From NCBI GenBank assembly GCA_000335735.1, contig AMYY01000002.1:151721-215720 (forward strand): 64,000 nucleotides of DNA. Reading direction: 5' to 3'. Positions 41,066-50,955 of this stretch are shown in pieces. Under the pieces are notes generated by a model, which saw nothing but the letters and a program-made list of their open reading frames with translations, searched no databases and had not been told where the DNA came from. Source of the DNA: an alpha proteobacterium L41A. Its GTDB lineage: Bacteria; Pseudomonadota; Alphaproteobacteria; Caulobacterales; Caulobacteraceae. The position numbers and the translations under genes were made by a program. Numbering within the stretch: position 1 is the stretch's first letter; each line of letters opens with the position of its first letter.

Positions 41066-43433
41066 CGGCGCCGCCTCCCCGTCGCGCCTGCGTCGCGAGA
41101 CCGAGGTTCGGTCCCACCTCCCCTACGCACGCCATGTGAACGACCACATCGTCGCCCTCGACAGCGGCGCGCTCATGATGGTCTTCCAGGTCGCGGGCGC
41201 GAGCTTCGAAACGGCCGATGTTCGCGACCTCAACGACTGGCACGTCAAGCTCAACCAGGCCTGGCGCAACCTCGCCGACGACCGGCTGGCGGTCTGGCAT
41301 CATGTCGTCCGCCGCGAAGTCGCTCCATCGTCGTGTGACGGCTACCGGTCGGACTTCGCCGCCGGCCTGGCTGCGGACTACGACGCCCAGATGTCCGGCC
41401 GCCGCCTCTGGGTGAACGAGCTGTTCGTCACACTGGTGCTGCATCCCGGCCGGGATGCGGGCGATCGCGCCGCCGCCCTGATGCGCCGCCTGCGCCAAGC
41501 GCGTCGCGACGACGGCGAGGTGATGGTCGCGCAGGTCCGGCGGCTTGAGGAGGCCGGCCGTGACCTCACCCAGTATCTGGAGCGCTACGACCCGCGCCGC
41601 CTCGGCCTGTTTGAACGGGACGGTCTCTGGTTTTCGGAACCGCTCGAGGTCATGGGCCTGATCCTGACCGGACGGCGCTCGCCCGCGCCCCTCGTCTACG
41701 GGCACCTCGGCGCGGCCGCCTATTCCGTGAGAGCGATCTTCGGCCGTGAGACCCTGGAGCTGCGCGGGGCGTCCGGGGAGCGTTTCGGCGGCGTCCTCGC
41801 GATCAAGGAGTATCCGGCGACGACGCGTCCAGGCCTCTGGGACGGGCTGCTCAACGCCCGCTTCGGCTTCGTGATGTCCCAGTCGTTCGCCTTCCTGTCG
41901 AAGGCCTCCGCCCGTGCGGTGATGGAGCGCAAGCAGAACCAAATGGTCTCGGCCCGTGACAAGGCCGGATCCCAGATCGTCGGCCTGTCGGACGCCCTGG
42001 ACGATCTGGTGAGCAACCGGTTCGTGATGGGCGAGCATCAGGCGTCGGTGCTGGTTCACGGCGACACCCCCGCGGCCCTGGCGGACCATCTGTCGAAGGC
42101 GCGCGCCATACTGGCCGATTCCGGACTGGTGGTGGCGCGCGAGGACCTGGGGCTTGAGGCGGCGTTCTGGTCTCAGTTCCCGGGGGTCTTCTCGCGGCGA
42201 ACCCGGCCGGCGGCGATCACCTCGCGCAATTTCGCGGCGTTGGCGCCCCTGCACGCCTATCCCGTCGGCAAGGCGGACGGCAATCACTGGGGTCCGGCGG
42301 TCGCGCTTCTGCGAACGACGGCGGGCTCGCCGTTCCACTTCAACTTCCACGTCGGCGACCTGGGCCACACCTTCATCTGCGGCCCGTCGGGATCCGGCAA
42401 GACCGTCGTCCAGAACTTCATGCTGGCTCAGCTGGAACGCTTCGGCGCCCAGCAGATCTTCATCGACAAGGATCGCGGCGCCGAGATCTTCGTGCGGGCC
42501 AGCGGCGGAACCTACCTCGCCCTGCGCAACGGAGAGCCGACGGGTTTCGCGCCCTTCAAGGCGCTGTCTCCCTCACCCGCCAACCGCGCCTTCCTCGTCC
42601 GATTGGTTCGGACGCTGGTCGCCCGCGGCGACGACAGCCTCTCGGTCGCCCAGGCCCGGGCGATCGACGAGGGCGTTTCGGCGCTCGAGGCCCTGCCGCG
42701 CGAGCGGCGCTCCATCGCCGCCCTCCGCAGCCTATTGGGCCAGGCCGACGCCGGCGGGATCGGCGCGCGGCTGGAGCGCTGGCAGAAGGGCGGTCCACTC
42801 GGCTGGGTGCTCGACAACGACGAGGACGCGCTCCGTCTGGACGCTCGCTTCGCCGGTTTCGACATGACCCACGTTCTGGATCACGACGAGGTCCGGACCC
42901 CGGCGATGCTCTATCTGTTCCATCGCATCACCGAGCGTGTCGATGGTCAACGGTTGGTCCTCGATATCGACGAGTTCTGGAAGGTTCTGGGCGACCCGGC
43001 TTTCACCGATCTGGCCCAGGACGGTCTGAAGACCTGGCGAAAGCAGAACGCCTTCATGGTGTTCGGCACCCAGTCGCCGGCCGATGTCCTTCGCTCGCCG
43101 ATCGCCCACGCCATCCTGGAGCAGTGCGCCACCCAGATCTTCCTGCCGAACGCCCACGGGCAGGCGCGGGACTATGTCGACGGCTTCGGCCTGACGCAGG
43201 AGGAGTTCCGCCTCGTGCGCGAGGAGCTTACGCCGGAGTCCCACCGCTTTCTGGTCAAGCAGGGCCACGACAGCGTGGTGGTGGAGCTCGATCTCGGCGG
43301 CATGGACGACGCCCTGGCGATCCTGTCCGGTCGCGCCTCCACGGTCGCCCTTCTGGACCGCATCCGCGCCGAGGTCGGCGACGACTACGCGCACTGGCGC
43401 GCCCCCTTCCATGCCCAAAGGAGAACGTCATGA
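41058..43433 (+). CDS. virB4: VirB4 transport ATPase
   Basis: A 791-residue cytoplasmic ATPase that powers pilus assembly and secretion. Walker A GPSGSGKT is at about residue 442, Walker B VLDIDEFWKVLGDP near 640, and the N-terminal CagE/TrbE domain is clear (LPYARHVNDHIVALDSGALMMVFQVAG). The GTG at 41058 has GGAG upstream. The open frame extends earlier but overlaps virB3. It is followed by virB5 with a 4-base overlap. Confidence 0.95.
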   Translation: MADGAASPSRLRRETEVRSHLPYARHVNDHIVALDSGALMMVFQVAGASFETADVRDLNDWHVKLNQAWRNLADDRLAVWHHVVRREVAPSSCDGYRSDFAAGLAADYDAQMSGRRLWVNELFVTLVLHPGRDAGDRAAALMRRLRQARRDDGEVMVAQVRRLEEAGRDLTQYLERYDPRRLGLFERDGLWFSEPLEVMGLILTGRRSPAPLVYGHLGAAAYSVRAIFGRETLELRGASGERFGGVLAIKEYPATTRPGLWDGLLNARFGFVMSQSFAFLSKASARAVMERKQNQMVSARDKAGSQIVGLSDALDDLVSNRFVMGEHQASVLVHGDTPAALADHLSKARAILADSGLVVAREDLGLEAAFWSQFPGVFSRRTRPAAITSRNFAALAPLHAYPVGKADGNHWGPAVALLRTTAGSPFHFNFHVGDLGHTFICGPSGSGKTVVQNFMLAQLERFGAQQIFIDKDRGAEIFVRASGGTYLALRNGEPTGFAPFKALSPSPANRAFLVRLVRTLVARGDDSLSVAQARAIDEGVSALEALPRERRSIAALRSLLGQADAGGIGARLERWQKGGPLGWVLDNDEDALRLDARFAGFDMTHVLDHDEVRTPAMLYLFHRITERVDGQRLVLDIDEFWKVLGDPAFTDLAQDGLKTWRKQNAFMVFGTQSPADVLRSPIAHAILEQCATQIFLPNAHGQARDYVDGFGLTQEEFRLVREELTPESHRFLVKQGHDSVVVELDLGGMDDALAILSGRASTVALLDRIRAEVGDDYAHWRAPFHAQRRTS

Positions 43434-44158
43434 CCCTTCGTCATCTGGCGTCGGCCGCCTTGGCCGGCGCCCTGCTGCTCGCCGCCCCCGCCGCCCAGGC
43501 CCAGTATGTCGTGCACGATCCTCGCGCCCTGGTGCAGATGATCGAGGACGCCCGCACCAGCCTGCAGCAGTTGCAGGCCCTGCAGGCGCAGATCGAGGAA
43601 CAACGCGCCCTCTTCGACAGCCTGAACGATCTGTCCGACGTCAACGGCCTGGCTCAGGCTCTGGGCCTGCCCGAGGTGCGCAATCCGATGCCGGATGCGC
43701 GCTCACTGCGCGCCGCCGCCGAAGGCGACCTGTCGGCTCTGGGGGCCCTGGCCGACCGGGCCGATGCGATCCGTCGCGAAACACGGCTGTTCACGCCGTC
43801 TGCCGGCGAGCTGTCCGAGGCCGATGCCTATTACCGCGACAGCCTGGAGCGGGCCGGCGCGCGCACGGCCCGTGATCTGGCCATCGGAGAGGCCGTCGGC
43901 GAAGCGTCCGACCGCCGACTGGAGGGGCTGGAGACGCTGCGCCGCGCCCTGGACACCGCACCCAATGCGCGGGCGGTGATGGACCTGGAAGCCCGCCTCG
44001 CCGCCGAACAGGCGCTGATCCAGAACGAGCAGTTGCGCCTTCAGGGCCTGGCCGTCACCCAGGCCGCAGAAGCGCGGCTGGAGGAGCAGAGAAGCCGCGA
44101 ACGCGCCGAGGCCGCGCGGGCCGCGCGTCAGGCGACCTACGAACGGACCTTCCGGTGA
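43430..44158 (+). CDS. virB5: VirB5 / TrbJ-like minor pilus protein
   Basis: A 242-residue secreted protein with a signal peptide (ending AAPAAQA|QYVV) and long coiled-coil stretches (QMIEDARTSLQQLQALQAQIEEQRALFDSLNDL). This is the usual pattern of VirB5/TrbJ pilus-tip adhesin-like proteins. AAAGGAG precedes the ATG, which overlaps the virB4 stop. Confidence 0.85.
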   Translation: MTLRHLASAALAGALLLAAPAAQAQYVVHDPRALVQMIEDARTSLQQLQALQAQIEEQRALFDSLNDLSDVNGLAQALGLPEVRNPMPDARSLRAAAEGDLSALGALADRADAIRRETRLFTPSAGELSEADAYYRDSLERAGARTARDLAIGEAVGEASDRRLEGLETLRRALDTAPNARAVMDLEARLAAEQALIQNEQLRLQGLAVTQAAEARLEEQRSRERAEAARAARQATYERTFR

Positions 44159-44379
44159 GGCTCGGGTGTCTTCTCGGCGTTCTGGCCCTGGCGGCCTGTT
44201 CGCCCCCGGAGCGGGACGCCGCGGCCTTCGCGGCGGAGCCTGAGACGGCTCTCCGGGTGGTCGCCGACTGCGACGCCGGCGCCCGCAGGTCCGACTGCGC
44301 GGCGGCGCGAGAGGGGCTGGCGGACGCCCGCCGGCGCGATCGGATGGACGCCTACGCCCGGACGTTCCGCGAGCCCTGA
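44155..44379 (+). CDS. EexN-like entry-exclusion lipoprotein
   Basis: A 74-residue lipoprotein with lipobox LALAACS, then a short soluble part with two further Cys (VVADCDAGARRSDCAAA). Position between virB5 and virB6, size and lipobox fit the EexN-type surface-exclusion proteins. GTG start at 44155 overlapping virB5. Confidence 0.7.
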   Translation: MRLGCLLGVLALAACSPPERDAAAFAAEPETALRVVADCDAGARRSDCAAAREGLADARRRDRMDAYARTFREP

Positions 44380-44381
44380 CC

Positions 44382-45302
44382 ATGTCGTTCCGCGTCTTCG
44401 AGCCCAGCTACGACTTCATCGACGAGCGCCTCAATGTGTTCCTTGGCGAACGGTTGTCGTCGGTCATCGCCCAGGTGGACGGGCCGCTACGCGTCGCCCT
44501 GCTCCTCTATGTGGTCCTGTACGGGTACGCGATCCTGCGCGGCTCCATCACCGAGCCCATGCGGGACTTCGCGGTCCGCTCCATCAAGCTCGCCCTCCTC
44601 TATGCGCTGGCGACAACCCCCGCCTATTCCACCTTCGTCACCGGTCCGCTGTTCAGCGACATGCCGAATGCCCTGACCCGGGCGGTCAGCGGCTCGGAGA
44701 CGCCGAGCGTGGGGGCCGCGTTCGACCAGTTCTTCGCCTATGCCGCCTGGCTGGGCGAGGACATTTCCCGGGACGCCTCGGCCTTCAATCCGGCCCCCTA
44801 CATCGTCGCCGCCGGGGTCTTCATCATCGGGGCTCTGGCCGCCGCCCTCGGTTTCGGCGTGGTGCTGGTCGCCAAGCTGGCGCTCGCGCTTCTCGTCACC
44901 CTCGGCCCGATCTTTATCGCCTGCGCCCTGTTCGACGCGACACGCCGCTACTTCTTCGGGTGGCTGAGCCAGGCCGTGAACTATCTCGTCCTGTTCGCCC
45001 TGATCATCGTCATCTTCCAGCTCGTGCTGTCGCTGGTGCGCGACCAATGGGGCTCGATCCAGGGCTCCGATCCCATGATCGGCGGCCTGATCTTCATCGC
45101 CCTTTGCCTGCTGGGCGCGATCTTCTTCCTGCAGACGCCGGCCATCGCCGCAGGCATCGCCGGCGGCGCCAGCGCGGGCCTCGCCGACTTCGCCAATGCC
45201 GCCGCCCTCGGGTCGAGTCCTTCGGGACGCGCCAGAGGTCCGCAGGAGGCCAGCCGCCAGCCGCCGAAGGGCGGTGGAACCATCCGACCGAACGGAGCCT
45301 GA
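44382..45302 (+). CDS. virB6: VirB6 polytopic channel protein
   Basis: A 306-residue TrbL/VirB6 protein with six or so TM segments (for example VALLLYVVLYGYAIL, FIIGALAAALGFGVVLVAKLALALLVTLGPIFIACALF) and a Pro/Arg-rich tail. It forms the inner-membrane pore in the type IV secretion system. It lies 2 bases after the lipoprotein gene. Confidence 0.92.
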   Translation: MSFRVFEPSYDFIDERLNVFLGERLSSVIAQVDGPLRVALLLYVVLYGYAILRGSITEPMRDFAVRSIKLALLYALATTPAYSTFVTGPLFSDMPNALTRAVSGSETPSVGAAFDQFFAYAAWLGEDISRDASAFNPAPYIVAAGVFIIGALAAALGFGVVLVAKLALALLVTLGPIFIACALFDATRRYFFGWLSQAVNYLVLFALIIVIFQLVLSLVRDQWGSIQGSDPMIGGLIFIALCLLGAIFFLQTPAIAAGIAGGASAGLADFANAAALGSSPSGRARGPQEASRQPPKGGGTIRPNGA

Positions 45303-45303
45303 C

Positions 45304-45510
45304 ATGAGCCTTCGCCTGCTGTTGACCCTGTGCGTCCTCCTCGGCGGCTGCGCCACCGGACGGACGGAGACGCCGCCGATCTGCGACGGTCGCGAGCGGC
45401 GTCCCGCCAATCCCTACGGGTCGATCCTCGTCCCGTCGCCGTCCGCGACGCCGTCCGCGCCCCCGGTCGAACCGGTCGAAGGCGAGCCGTCGGCGGGAGG
45501 CTGCGCATGA
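45304..45510 (+). CDS. virB7: VirB7-like lipoprotein
   Basis: A 68-residue lipoprotein (MSLRLLLTLCVLLGGC lipobox) with a Pro/Ser-rich tail and a terminal Cys. In VirB systems a small lipoprotein at this place anchors VirB9 in the outer-membrane core complex. Confidence 0.75.
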   Translation: MSLRLLLTLCVLLGGCATGRTETPPICDGRERRPANPYGSILVPSPSATPSAPPVEPVEGEPSAGGCA

Positions 45511-46190
45511 GCGGCGTCCCTTCCGAGGAGCTGAAGCGCTATTTCACCGAGGCGCGGCGGTGGGACCAGGACCGACTGGCCAGCGCCCTGCAGTCCCGGC
45601 GATTGGCGTGGGCGGCGGCGGGCGTGGCGGCGGCGCTGGCGATCTCGGCGACCGCGGCCGTGACCTTCCTCACGCCCCTCAAGACGAGCGAACCCTTCGT
45701 CATTCGCGTCGACCGGACGACCGGATCGGTCGATGTCGTGCGCGGCCTCTCGGACGAGGACGGACCGATCCGATATGACGAGGCGGTCAGCAAATACTTC
45801 CTCGGCCAGTACGTCCGGGGTCGCGAAGGCTATCTTGACCCCGCCGCCGAAGACGCGTTCCGCCAGGTCTCGATCCTGTCCGCGCCCTCCGAGCAACGCC
45901 GCTGGGCCGACCTCTACCGCGGCTCCAATCCCGAAAGCCCCCAGAACCTCTACGGGCGCGACGGAGAGGCCGTGGTGTCGATCCGGGCGATCGGCTTCAT
46001 CAATGACAGTGTGGCCAATGTGCGGTTTCGCCGGACGGTGCGGCAGGCCCAGCAGATCACCGAGAGCGACTGGATCGCCACGATCGCCTTCGCCTACACC
46101 CGGGCCCCGATGTCGGAGGCGGATCGTCTGCGCAATCCGCTCGGCTTCCAGGTGACATCCTACCGCGCCGACCCGGAGGTCATTCGATGA
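45507..46190 (+). CDS. virB8: VirB8 inner-membrane assembly protein
   Basis: A 227-residue bitopic protein with one TM helix (about 30-52) and an NTF2-like periplasmic domain (DEAVSKYFLGQYVRGREGYLD, RVRFRRTVRQAQQITESDWIATIAFAY-type region). Overlaps its neighbours by 4 bases on each side. Confidence 0.92.
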   Translation: MSGVPSEELKRYFTEARRWDQDRLASALQSRRLAWAAAGVAAALAISATAAVTFLTPLKTSEPFVIRVDRTTGSVDVVRGLSDEDGPIRYDEAVSKYFLGQYVRGREGYLDPAAEDAFRQVSILSAPSEQRRWADLYRGSNPESPQNLYGRDGEAVVSIRAIGFINDSVANVRFRRTVRQAQQITESDWIATIAFAYTRAPMSEADRLRNPLGFQVTSYRADPEVIR

Positions 46191-47008
46191 AAACCCCCGC
46201 GCTTGTTCTGGCCGTTGCTCTGGTGGCGACGGCGAGTCCCACCCTGGCCCAGACCGATCCGGGCGGCCGGATCCAGGAGCTGACCTATGCGCCGAACGGC
46301 GTCTATCCGATCTCCGGCGCCTTCCGCACGGCGACGCAGATCATCTTCTCGCCCGAAGAGACGATCCGACACGCCGCCATCGGCGACAGCGTGGCGTGGG
46401 AGGTCGCGGCGGAGGGGTCCGTCCTGTTCCTGAAACCACGCGAGCGCCACCAGTCCACCAATCTTCTGGTCGTCACCGAGCGGGCCGGCGTCGCCCGGCA
46501 CTACGTCTTCGAACTCCTGGCTCAGGACCGGTCCGCAAGGACGGCGGCCTATCAGGTCCGCTTCCGGTATCCCGATGACGATCAGGCGCGAGCGGCCGCC
46601 GCCCTTGCCGTCTCGGCGCAGGCCGCGGAGGAACGCCTGATAGGCCTGGAGCTTCAGGCCGGCGCCATCGAGGGCCGGCGCAACCTCGCCTATTCCGTCC
46701 AAGGGGACCCCGGCCTCCAGCCAAGCGAGGTGACGGACAACGGCCGATTCACGGTGCTCCGCTTCCCCGGTAACCAGCCCGCGCCCGCCATCTTCGAGGT
46801 CGCCGGAGACGGATCCGAAAAGCTCGTGCCCTACGATGTCCGCGGCGAATTCGTGGTGATCCACGGCGTGGTCGCCGGCCTGCGCCTGCGCCACGGCGGG
46901 TCGGTCCTCTGCATCTTCAACGAGGCCTTCGATCCGCGCGGGCGCGCCACCGGGACCGGAACGGCGTCTCCGGCCGTCGATCGGACCGTGACGGGAGACC
47001 GGCCATGA
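46187..47008 (+). CDS. virB9: VirB9 core-complex protein
   Basis: A 273-residue periplasmic/outer-membrane core protein with signal peptide, N-terminal AELTYAPNGVYPISGAFRTATQIIFSPEETI-type region and CagX C-terminal domain (NLAYSVQGDPGLQPSEVTDNGRFTVLRFPGN). Binds VirB7 and VirB10. Confidence 0.92.
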   Translation: MKTPALVLAVALVATASPTLAQTDPGGRIQELTYAPNGVYPISGAFRTATQIIFSPEETIRHAAIGDSVAWEVAAEGSVLFLKPRERHQSTNLLVVTERAGVARHYVFELLAQDRSARTAAYQVRFRYPDDDQARAAAALAVSAQAAEERLIGLELQAGAIEGRRNLAYSVQGDPGLQPSEVTDNGRFTVLRFPGNQPAPAIFEVAGDGSEKLVPYDVRGEFVVIHGVVAGLRLRHGGSVLCIFNEAFDPRGRATGTGTASPAVDRTVTGDRP

Positions 47009-48135
47009 CCACCGCAGCCCCGCCCCCACCGACCGAGACCCCGGAGACGCCGACGACAGGACAGGACCGGGGCGTTTCACCGATCGCGGGCCGGCTCGGC
47101 GGCCGTCAGGGCCGGATGATCACCCTCGCGGCCCTCGCCGCCGGATGCGGGGTCTTTCTGTTCGCGACATGGGACCGGGGCGACGACCGCGACCGCGATC
47201 GGGCGACGGACGATACGCCCCCGCGCCAGCTGGCGCCGTTCGAGCCGGCGCGACGGGCCGAGCCGCCGATTCTGGAAACGGCGGAGACAGACCCGTTTGC
47301 GCCCACCCTTGTCGATGACGACGAGCGGATCCCCGCAATCGAACAGAGGTCTTCCGCCGGCTCGACATCTGGACCGACGCCAGGCGAGCAAAGGCGCGCG
47401 CTCGCGGATAGCGCCCAGCGGTCGCCGGTGCTCGCCTACAGCCGCCCCGGCGGCCCGGATCGAGCCGCCGCGGCCGCCGCCCCCCTGCTCGCCTCGGACC
47501 GGTCCGACCCGCCCGGTCATGAGCTCGACACCCTGAGACGGGTCAGTCCGATCGCCTCGGCCCGCGCCGGCCGTCTGCCGGATCGCAACCTTCTGATCAC
47601 GGCGGGGTCCAGCGTGCCCTGTGTCCTGCAGACCGCGATGGACAGCTCGACGCCGGGCTACGTCAGCTGCCTGATCTCGCGGGACGTCTATTCGGACAAC
47701 GGCGCGGTCGTGCTGTTAGAACGAGGGACCCGGGTGCTTGGCGAGTACCGCGGCGCCGTGGAGCCGGGTCGAGGCCGCCTGTTCGTTCTGTGGACCCGCG
47801 CCGTCACTCCGACCGGCGTCGCCGTCGCCCTGGCCTCGCCCGCCGCGGATTCGCTCGGGCGGGCGGGTTTCGACGGCGCCATCGACACCCGGTTCTGGGA
47901 CCGGTTCGGCGGGGCGCTGCTGTTGTCGATCGTCGATGACGCCGCCTACGCGGCGGCCGGCGGCGGCCAGTCCCTTCAATCCACCGCGCGCGTGCCGTCG
48001 GACGCCGCCTCAGTCGCCCTGCAGGGCTCGGTCGGCATTCGGCCCACCCTGCGGAAGGCCCAGGGAGCGGAGGTCTCGATCTTCGTGGCTCAGGACCTCG
48101 ACTTCGCGGACGTCTATCGCCTGCGGCCGAGGTGA
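47005..48135 (+). CDS. virB10: VirB10 envelope-spanning core protein
   Basis: A 376-residue protein with an N-terminal TM (ITLAALAAGCGVFLFATW), Pro/Asp/Arg-rich periplasmic linker, and TrbI/VirB10 C-terminal domain (ITAGSSVPCVLQTAMDSSTPGYVSCLISRDVYSDNGAVVLLERGTRVLGEY). It links inner and outer membranes of the channel. Confidence 0.94.
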   Translation: MTTAAPPPPTETPETPTTGQDRGVSPIAGRLGGRQGRMITLAALAAGCGVFLFATWDRGDDRDRDRATDDTPPRQLAPFEPARRAEPPILETAETDPFAPTLVDDDERIPAIEQRSSAGSTSGPTPGEQRRALADSAQRSPVLAYSRPGGPDRAAAAAAPLLASDRSDPPGHELDTLRRVSPIASARAGRLPDRNLLITAGSSVPCVLQTAMDSSTPGYVSCLISRDVYSDNGAVVLLERGTRVLGEYRGAVEPGRGRLFVLWTRAVTPTGVAVALASPAADSLGRAGFDGAIDTRFWDRFGGALLLSIVDDAAYAAAGGGQSLQSTARVPSDAASVALQGSVGIRPTLRKAQGAEVSIFVAQDLDFADVYRLRPR

Positions 48136-49139
48136 TGCGCGACACCTCCGTCATCGACCACTACCTTGCCCCGCTCCGTCCCTTCCTGGCGCCGCAGTCG
48201 GTGACCGAGGTCGTGGTCAACCGGCCGGGCGAGGTCGGGGTGGAGCATCCTGACGGCTGGCGCTGGCATGAGGTGCCCGAGCTGACGGAAACCTGGTTGC
48301 GCACCCTCGCCGTCGCGGCCGCCGCCTACACCGGGCAGGATGTCGATGCCGAGCGGCCGATCTGTTCGACGGTCCTTCCCGGCGACGCGCGGTGTCAGAT
48401 CGTGCTGCCGCCGGTCGTCCCCGCCGGCGCCGTCTCCCTGACCATTCGCAAACCCTCCGGCGCGCGCATGGGTCTCGAGGACTTTCACGCCGCCGGCCTG
48501 TTCGCTGCAGCCAGGACCGTGCACGGCGGGCTCGATGAGACCGACACAGAGCTGGTCGGCCTGCGCGAGGCGGGCGACTGGGTGGGTTTCTTCCGGCTGG
48601 CGGTCGAGCGCCGCCGCAACATCCTCATCTCGGGTGCAACGGGCTCCGGCAAGACGACCTTCGCCAAGGGCCTGGTCGAACTCATTCCCGAGCATGAGCG
48701 GCTGCTGACGATCGAGGACACGCGCGAACTGGTCCTGCCTCAGCGCAATGTCGTCCATCTGCTCTATTCCAAGGACGGCCAGGGCCTGGCAAAGGTGGGC
48801 CCGAAAGCCCTTCTGGAGAGCGCGCTGCGGATGCGCCCGGACCGGATCCTGCTGCAGGAACTCCGTGACGGAACGGCCTTCTTCTTCCTGCGTAACGTCA
48901 ACTCCGGCCATCCCGGATCGATCACGACGGTCCATGCCGATTCCGCCACCCTGGCCTTCGAACAGCTCACGCTGCTGGTCCGGGAGTCCGAGGGCGGTCG
49001 CGACCTGCCGCGCGACGACATCCGCACGATGCTGCACCTGATGGTCGATGTGGTGGTGCAGATGAAGAAGATCGACGGCCGGTTCCTGATGACGGAGGTC
49101 TGGCATGAGCCGCTTCGCAAGCGCCGCGCCGGCGACTAG
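48135..49139 (+). CDS. virB11: VirB11 ATPase
   Basis: A 334-residue hexameric traffic ATPase with Walker A GATGSGKTTFAKG (near residue 166), Asp box LTIEDTRELVL, RMRPDRILLQELRDGTAFFFLRNVNSGHPGSITTVHAD and C-terminal domain. The ATG at 48135 follows virB10 (GTG at 48132 is possible). Its last 35 bases overlap virD4. Confidence 0.95.
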   Translation: MRDTSVIDHYLAPLRPFLAPQSVTEVVVNRPGEVGVEHPDGWRWHEVPELTETWLRTLAVAAAAYTGQDVDAERPICSTVLPGDARCQIVLPPVVPAGAVSLTIRKPSGARMGLEDFHAAGLFAAARTVHGGLDETDTELVGLREAGDWVGFFRLAVERRRNILISGATGSGKTTFAKGLVELIPEHERLLTIEDTRELVLPQRNVVHLLYSKDGQGLAKVGPKALLESALRMRPDRILLQELRDGTAFFFLRNVNSGHPGSITTVHADSATLAFEQLTLLVRESEGGRDLPRDDIRTMLHLMVDVVVQMKKIDGRFLMTEVWHEPLRKRRAGD

Positions 49140-50955
49140 GGCGGGCCTGATCGCGGTCGCCGTCCTGGCCGCCCTCGCCCTGTTCACGATCGGGACCCTG
49201 TCCCTCGCGCTGATCGGGCTGGGTCGCTTCTCCGGCGACATCGATCCTGCCCGGGTTCCGGGCTGGTTCCTCTACTACCGACAGGACCCCGAGGTCCGCC
49301 GTTGGCTGACGATCGGCGGCGCCGTCATGGGCCTGGTGCTTGTCGTGCTCGCGGCCGCCATAGCCCTGGGCATACGACGCCCGCTGCACGGTGCCGCACG
49401 CTGGTCGACGGCGGGTGAGCAGCGCCGGCACGGCCTGCGGGCGCGCAGCGGACTTCTGCTGGGCGAAGCGACCGGCGAGCTTCTCGTCAGCGACGGTCCC
49501 GAGCATGTGCTGCTCTACGCGCCGACCCGCACCGGCAAGGGCGTCGGGGTGGTGATCCCGAACCTGCTGGCCTGGCCGGACTCGGTTGTGGTCCTCGACA
49601 TCAAGCGGGAGAATTTCAACGCCACCGCCGGCTTCCGCGCCGAAGCGGGGCAGACCGTCCACCTGTTCGACCCGCTCGCCGGCGACGGCCGAACGGCGAG
49701 GTTCAACCCGCTCGATCACATCGACCGCACAAAGCCGGTCGTCGTCCTCGATGAACTTCAGCGGATCGCGGGCATGCTGTTCCCCGCCCATAGCCATGCC
49801 GACCCCTTCTGGTCGGAAGCGGCCCGGACCGGCTTCATCGGGGTGGGCGCCTATGTGGCCACAACCCCCGATCTGCCGTTCACCCTTGGCGAGATCTACC
49901 GCCAGCTGACCGAGGGCGATCCGCGTGATCGCTTCCCCAGGCTGATCGAACAACGTCGCCTCGACGGCGATCCCCTCCCCCGAGGCGCGACGACGGCCCT
50001 GACCGATTTCTGCAGCTCCGGCGAGAACACCTTCGCCTCGATCCGTCAGTCGATCACCACCCGGATGGGCCTGTGGCTCAACCCCCTGGTGGATGCCGCG
50101 ACCAGCGCCAGCGACTTCGATCTGCGGACGATCCGGAACGGCCGCCTGTCGCTCTATCTGGCAGCCTCGCCTGAGAATATGGATCGGGTCGCACCGCTCT
50201 ACGCCCTCCTTTTTCAGCAACTGGTCGATCTCAACAGCCGGGACCTGCCCGCGCCAGACGCCCCCCGGACCCTGGTGCTGCTCGACGAGTTCGCCCGTCT
50301 CGGCCGCGCGCCGGTGCTGGCCCACGCCTTCGCCTGGGTCGCCGGCTACGGCCTGCGGCTGCTGCCGGTCGTGCAGAGCCCGTCCCAGCTCCGCGCCCTT
50401 TACGGCCCGGACGTGACCGAGGACATTCTGACCAACTGCGGCCTGGAGATCGTCTTCGCACCGAAGGAGTTGAAGGTGGCCCAGGAGCTGAGCGAGCGGC
50501 TCGGCTACTACACCTATCGGGCCCGCAGCCGCAGCCGTCCGATTGGCCTGGGACAGGGCCGACGCAGCCTGACCGACTCCGATCAGAAGCGGGCGCTGAT
50601 GCTCCCGCAGGAGCTTATGCAGCTCTCCGGAAAGGCGCTGATCGTCCTCAAGGCGGGGCTGTCGCCGACCCGTGGACGCAAACTTGTCTTCTACCGTGAC
50701 CGCCGCTTTACCGCCCGATTGCGGCCGCCGCCGGAAACCGCGCCCGCGCCGCCTCCGCCGTTGGCGGCTGTCATTCCCAAATCACCAGTGATCGAGGAGC
50801 CTGACATGGACTTCGACAGCATCGTCCGCCGCTTCGCCGCGGAAGGGCTCAGACCTCCGGCTCCGGGAGCCAGCGAAGCCGAGGTCCAGGCCTGGCTCGA
50901 CCGCGTCGTGGCGGCCCCCGCCACCGCGCGCGCCCCTCTCGAGCGTAGGCCATGA
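49105..50955 (+). CDS. virD4: VirD4/TraG coupling protein
   Basis: A 616-residue inner-membrane ATPase that brings the relaxase-DNA complex to the channel. Two N-terminal TM segments, Walker A APTRTGKGVG at about residue 139, Walker B LVLLDEFARLGRAP, and the TraG central region. A Pro-rich C-terminal extension (PPPETAPAPPPPLAAVIPKSPV) precedes a last helical part. Confidence 0.94.
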   Translation: MSRFASAAPATRAGLIAVAVLAALALFTIGTLSLALIGLGRFSGDIDPARVPGWFLYYRQDPEVRRWLTIGGAVMGLVLVVLAAAIALGIRRPLHGAARWSTAGEQRRHGLRARSGLLLGEATGELLVSDGPEHVLLYAPTRTGKGVGVVIPNLLAWPDSVVVLDIKRENFNATAGFRAEAGQTVHLFDPLAGDGRTARFNPLDHIDRTKPVVVLDELQRIAGMLFPAHSHADPFWSEAARTGFIGVGAYVATTPDLPFTLGEIYRQLTEGDPRDRFPRLIEQRRLDGDPLPRGATTALTDFCSSGENTFASIRQSITTRMGLWLNPLVDAATSASDFDLRTIRNGRLSLYLAASPENMDRVAPLYALLFQQLVDLNSRDLPAPDAPRTLVLLDEFARLGRAPVLAHAFAWVAGYGLRLLPVVQSPSQLRALYGPDVTEDILTNCGLEIVFAPKELKVAQELSERLGYYTYRARSRSRPIGLGQGRRSLTDSDQKRALMLPQELMQLSGKALIVLKAGLSPTRGRKLVFYRDRRFTARLRPPPETAPAPPPPLAAVIPKSPVIEEPDMDFDSIVRRFAAEGLRPPAPGASEAEVQAWLDRVVAAPATARAPLERRP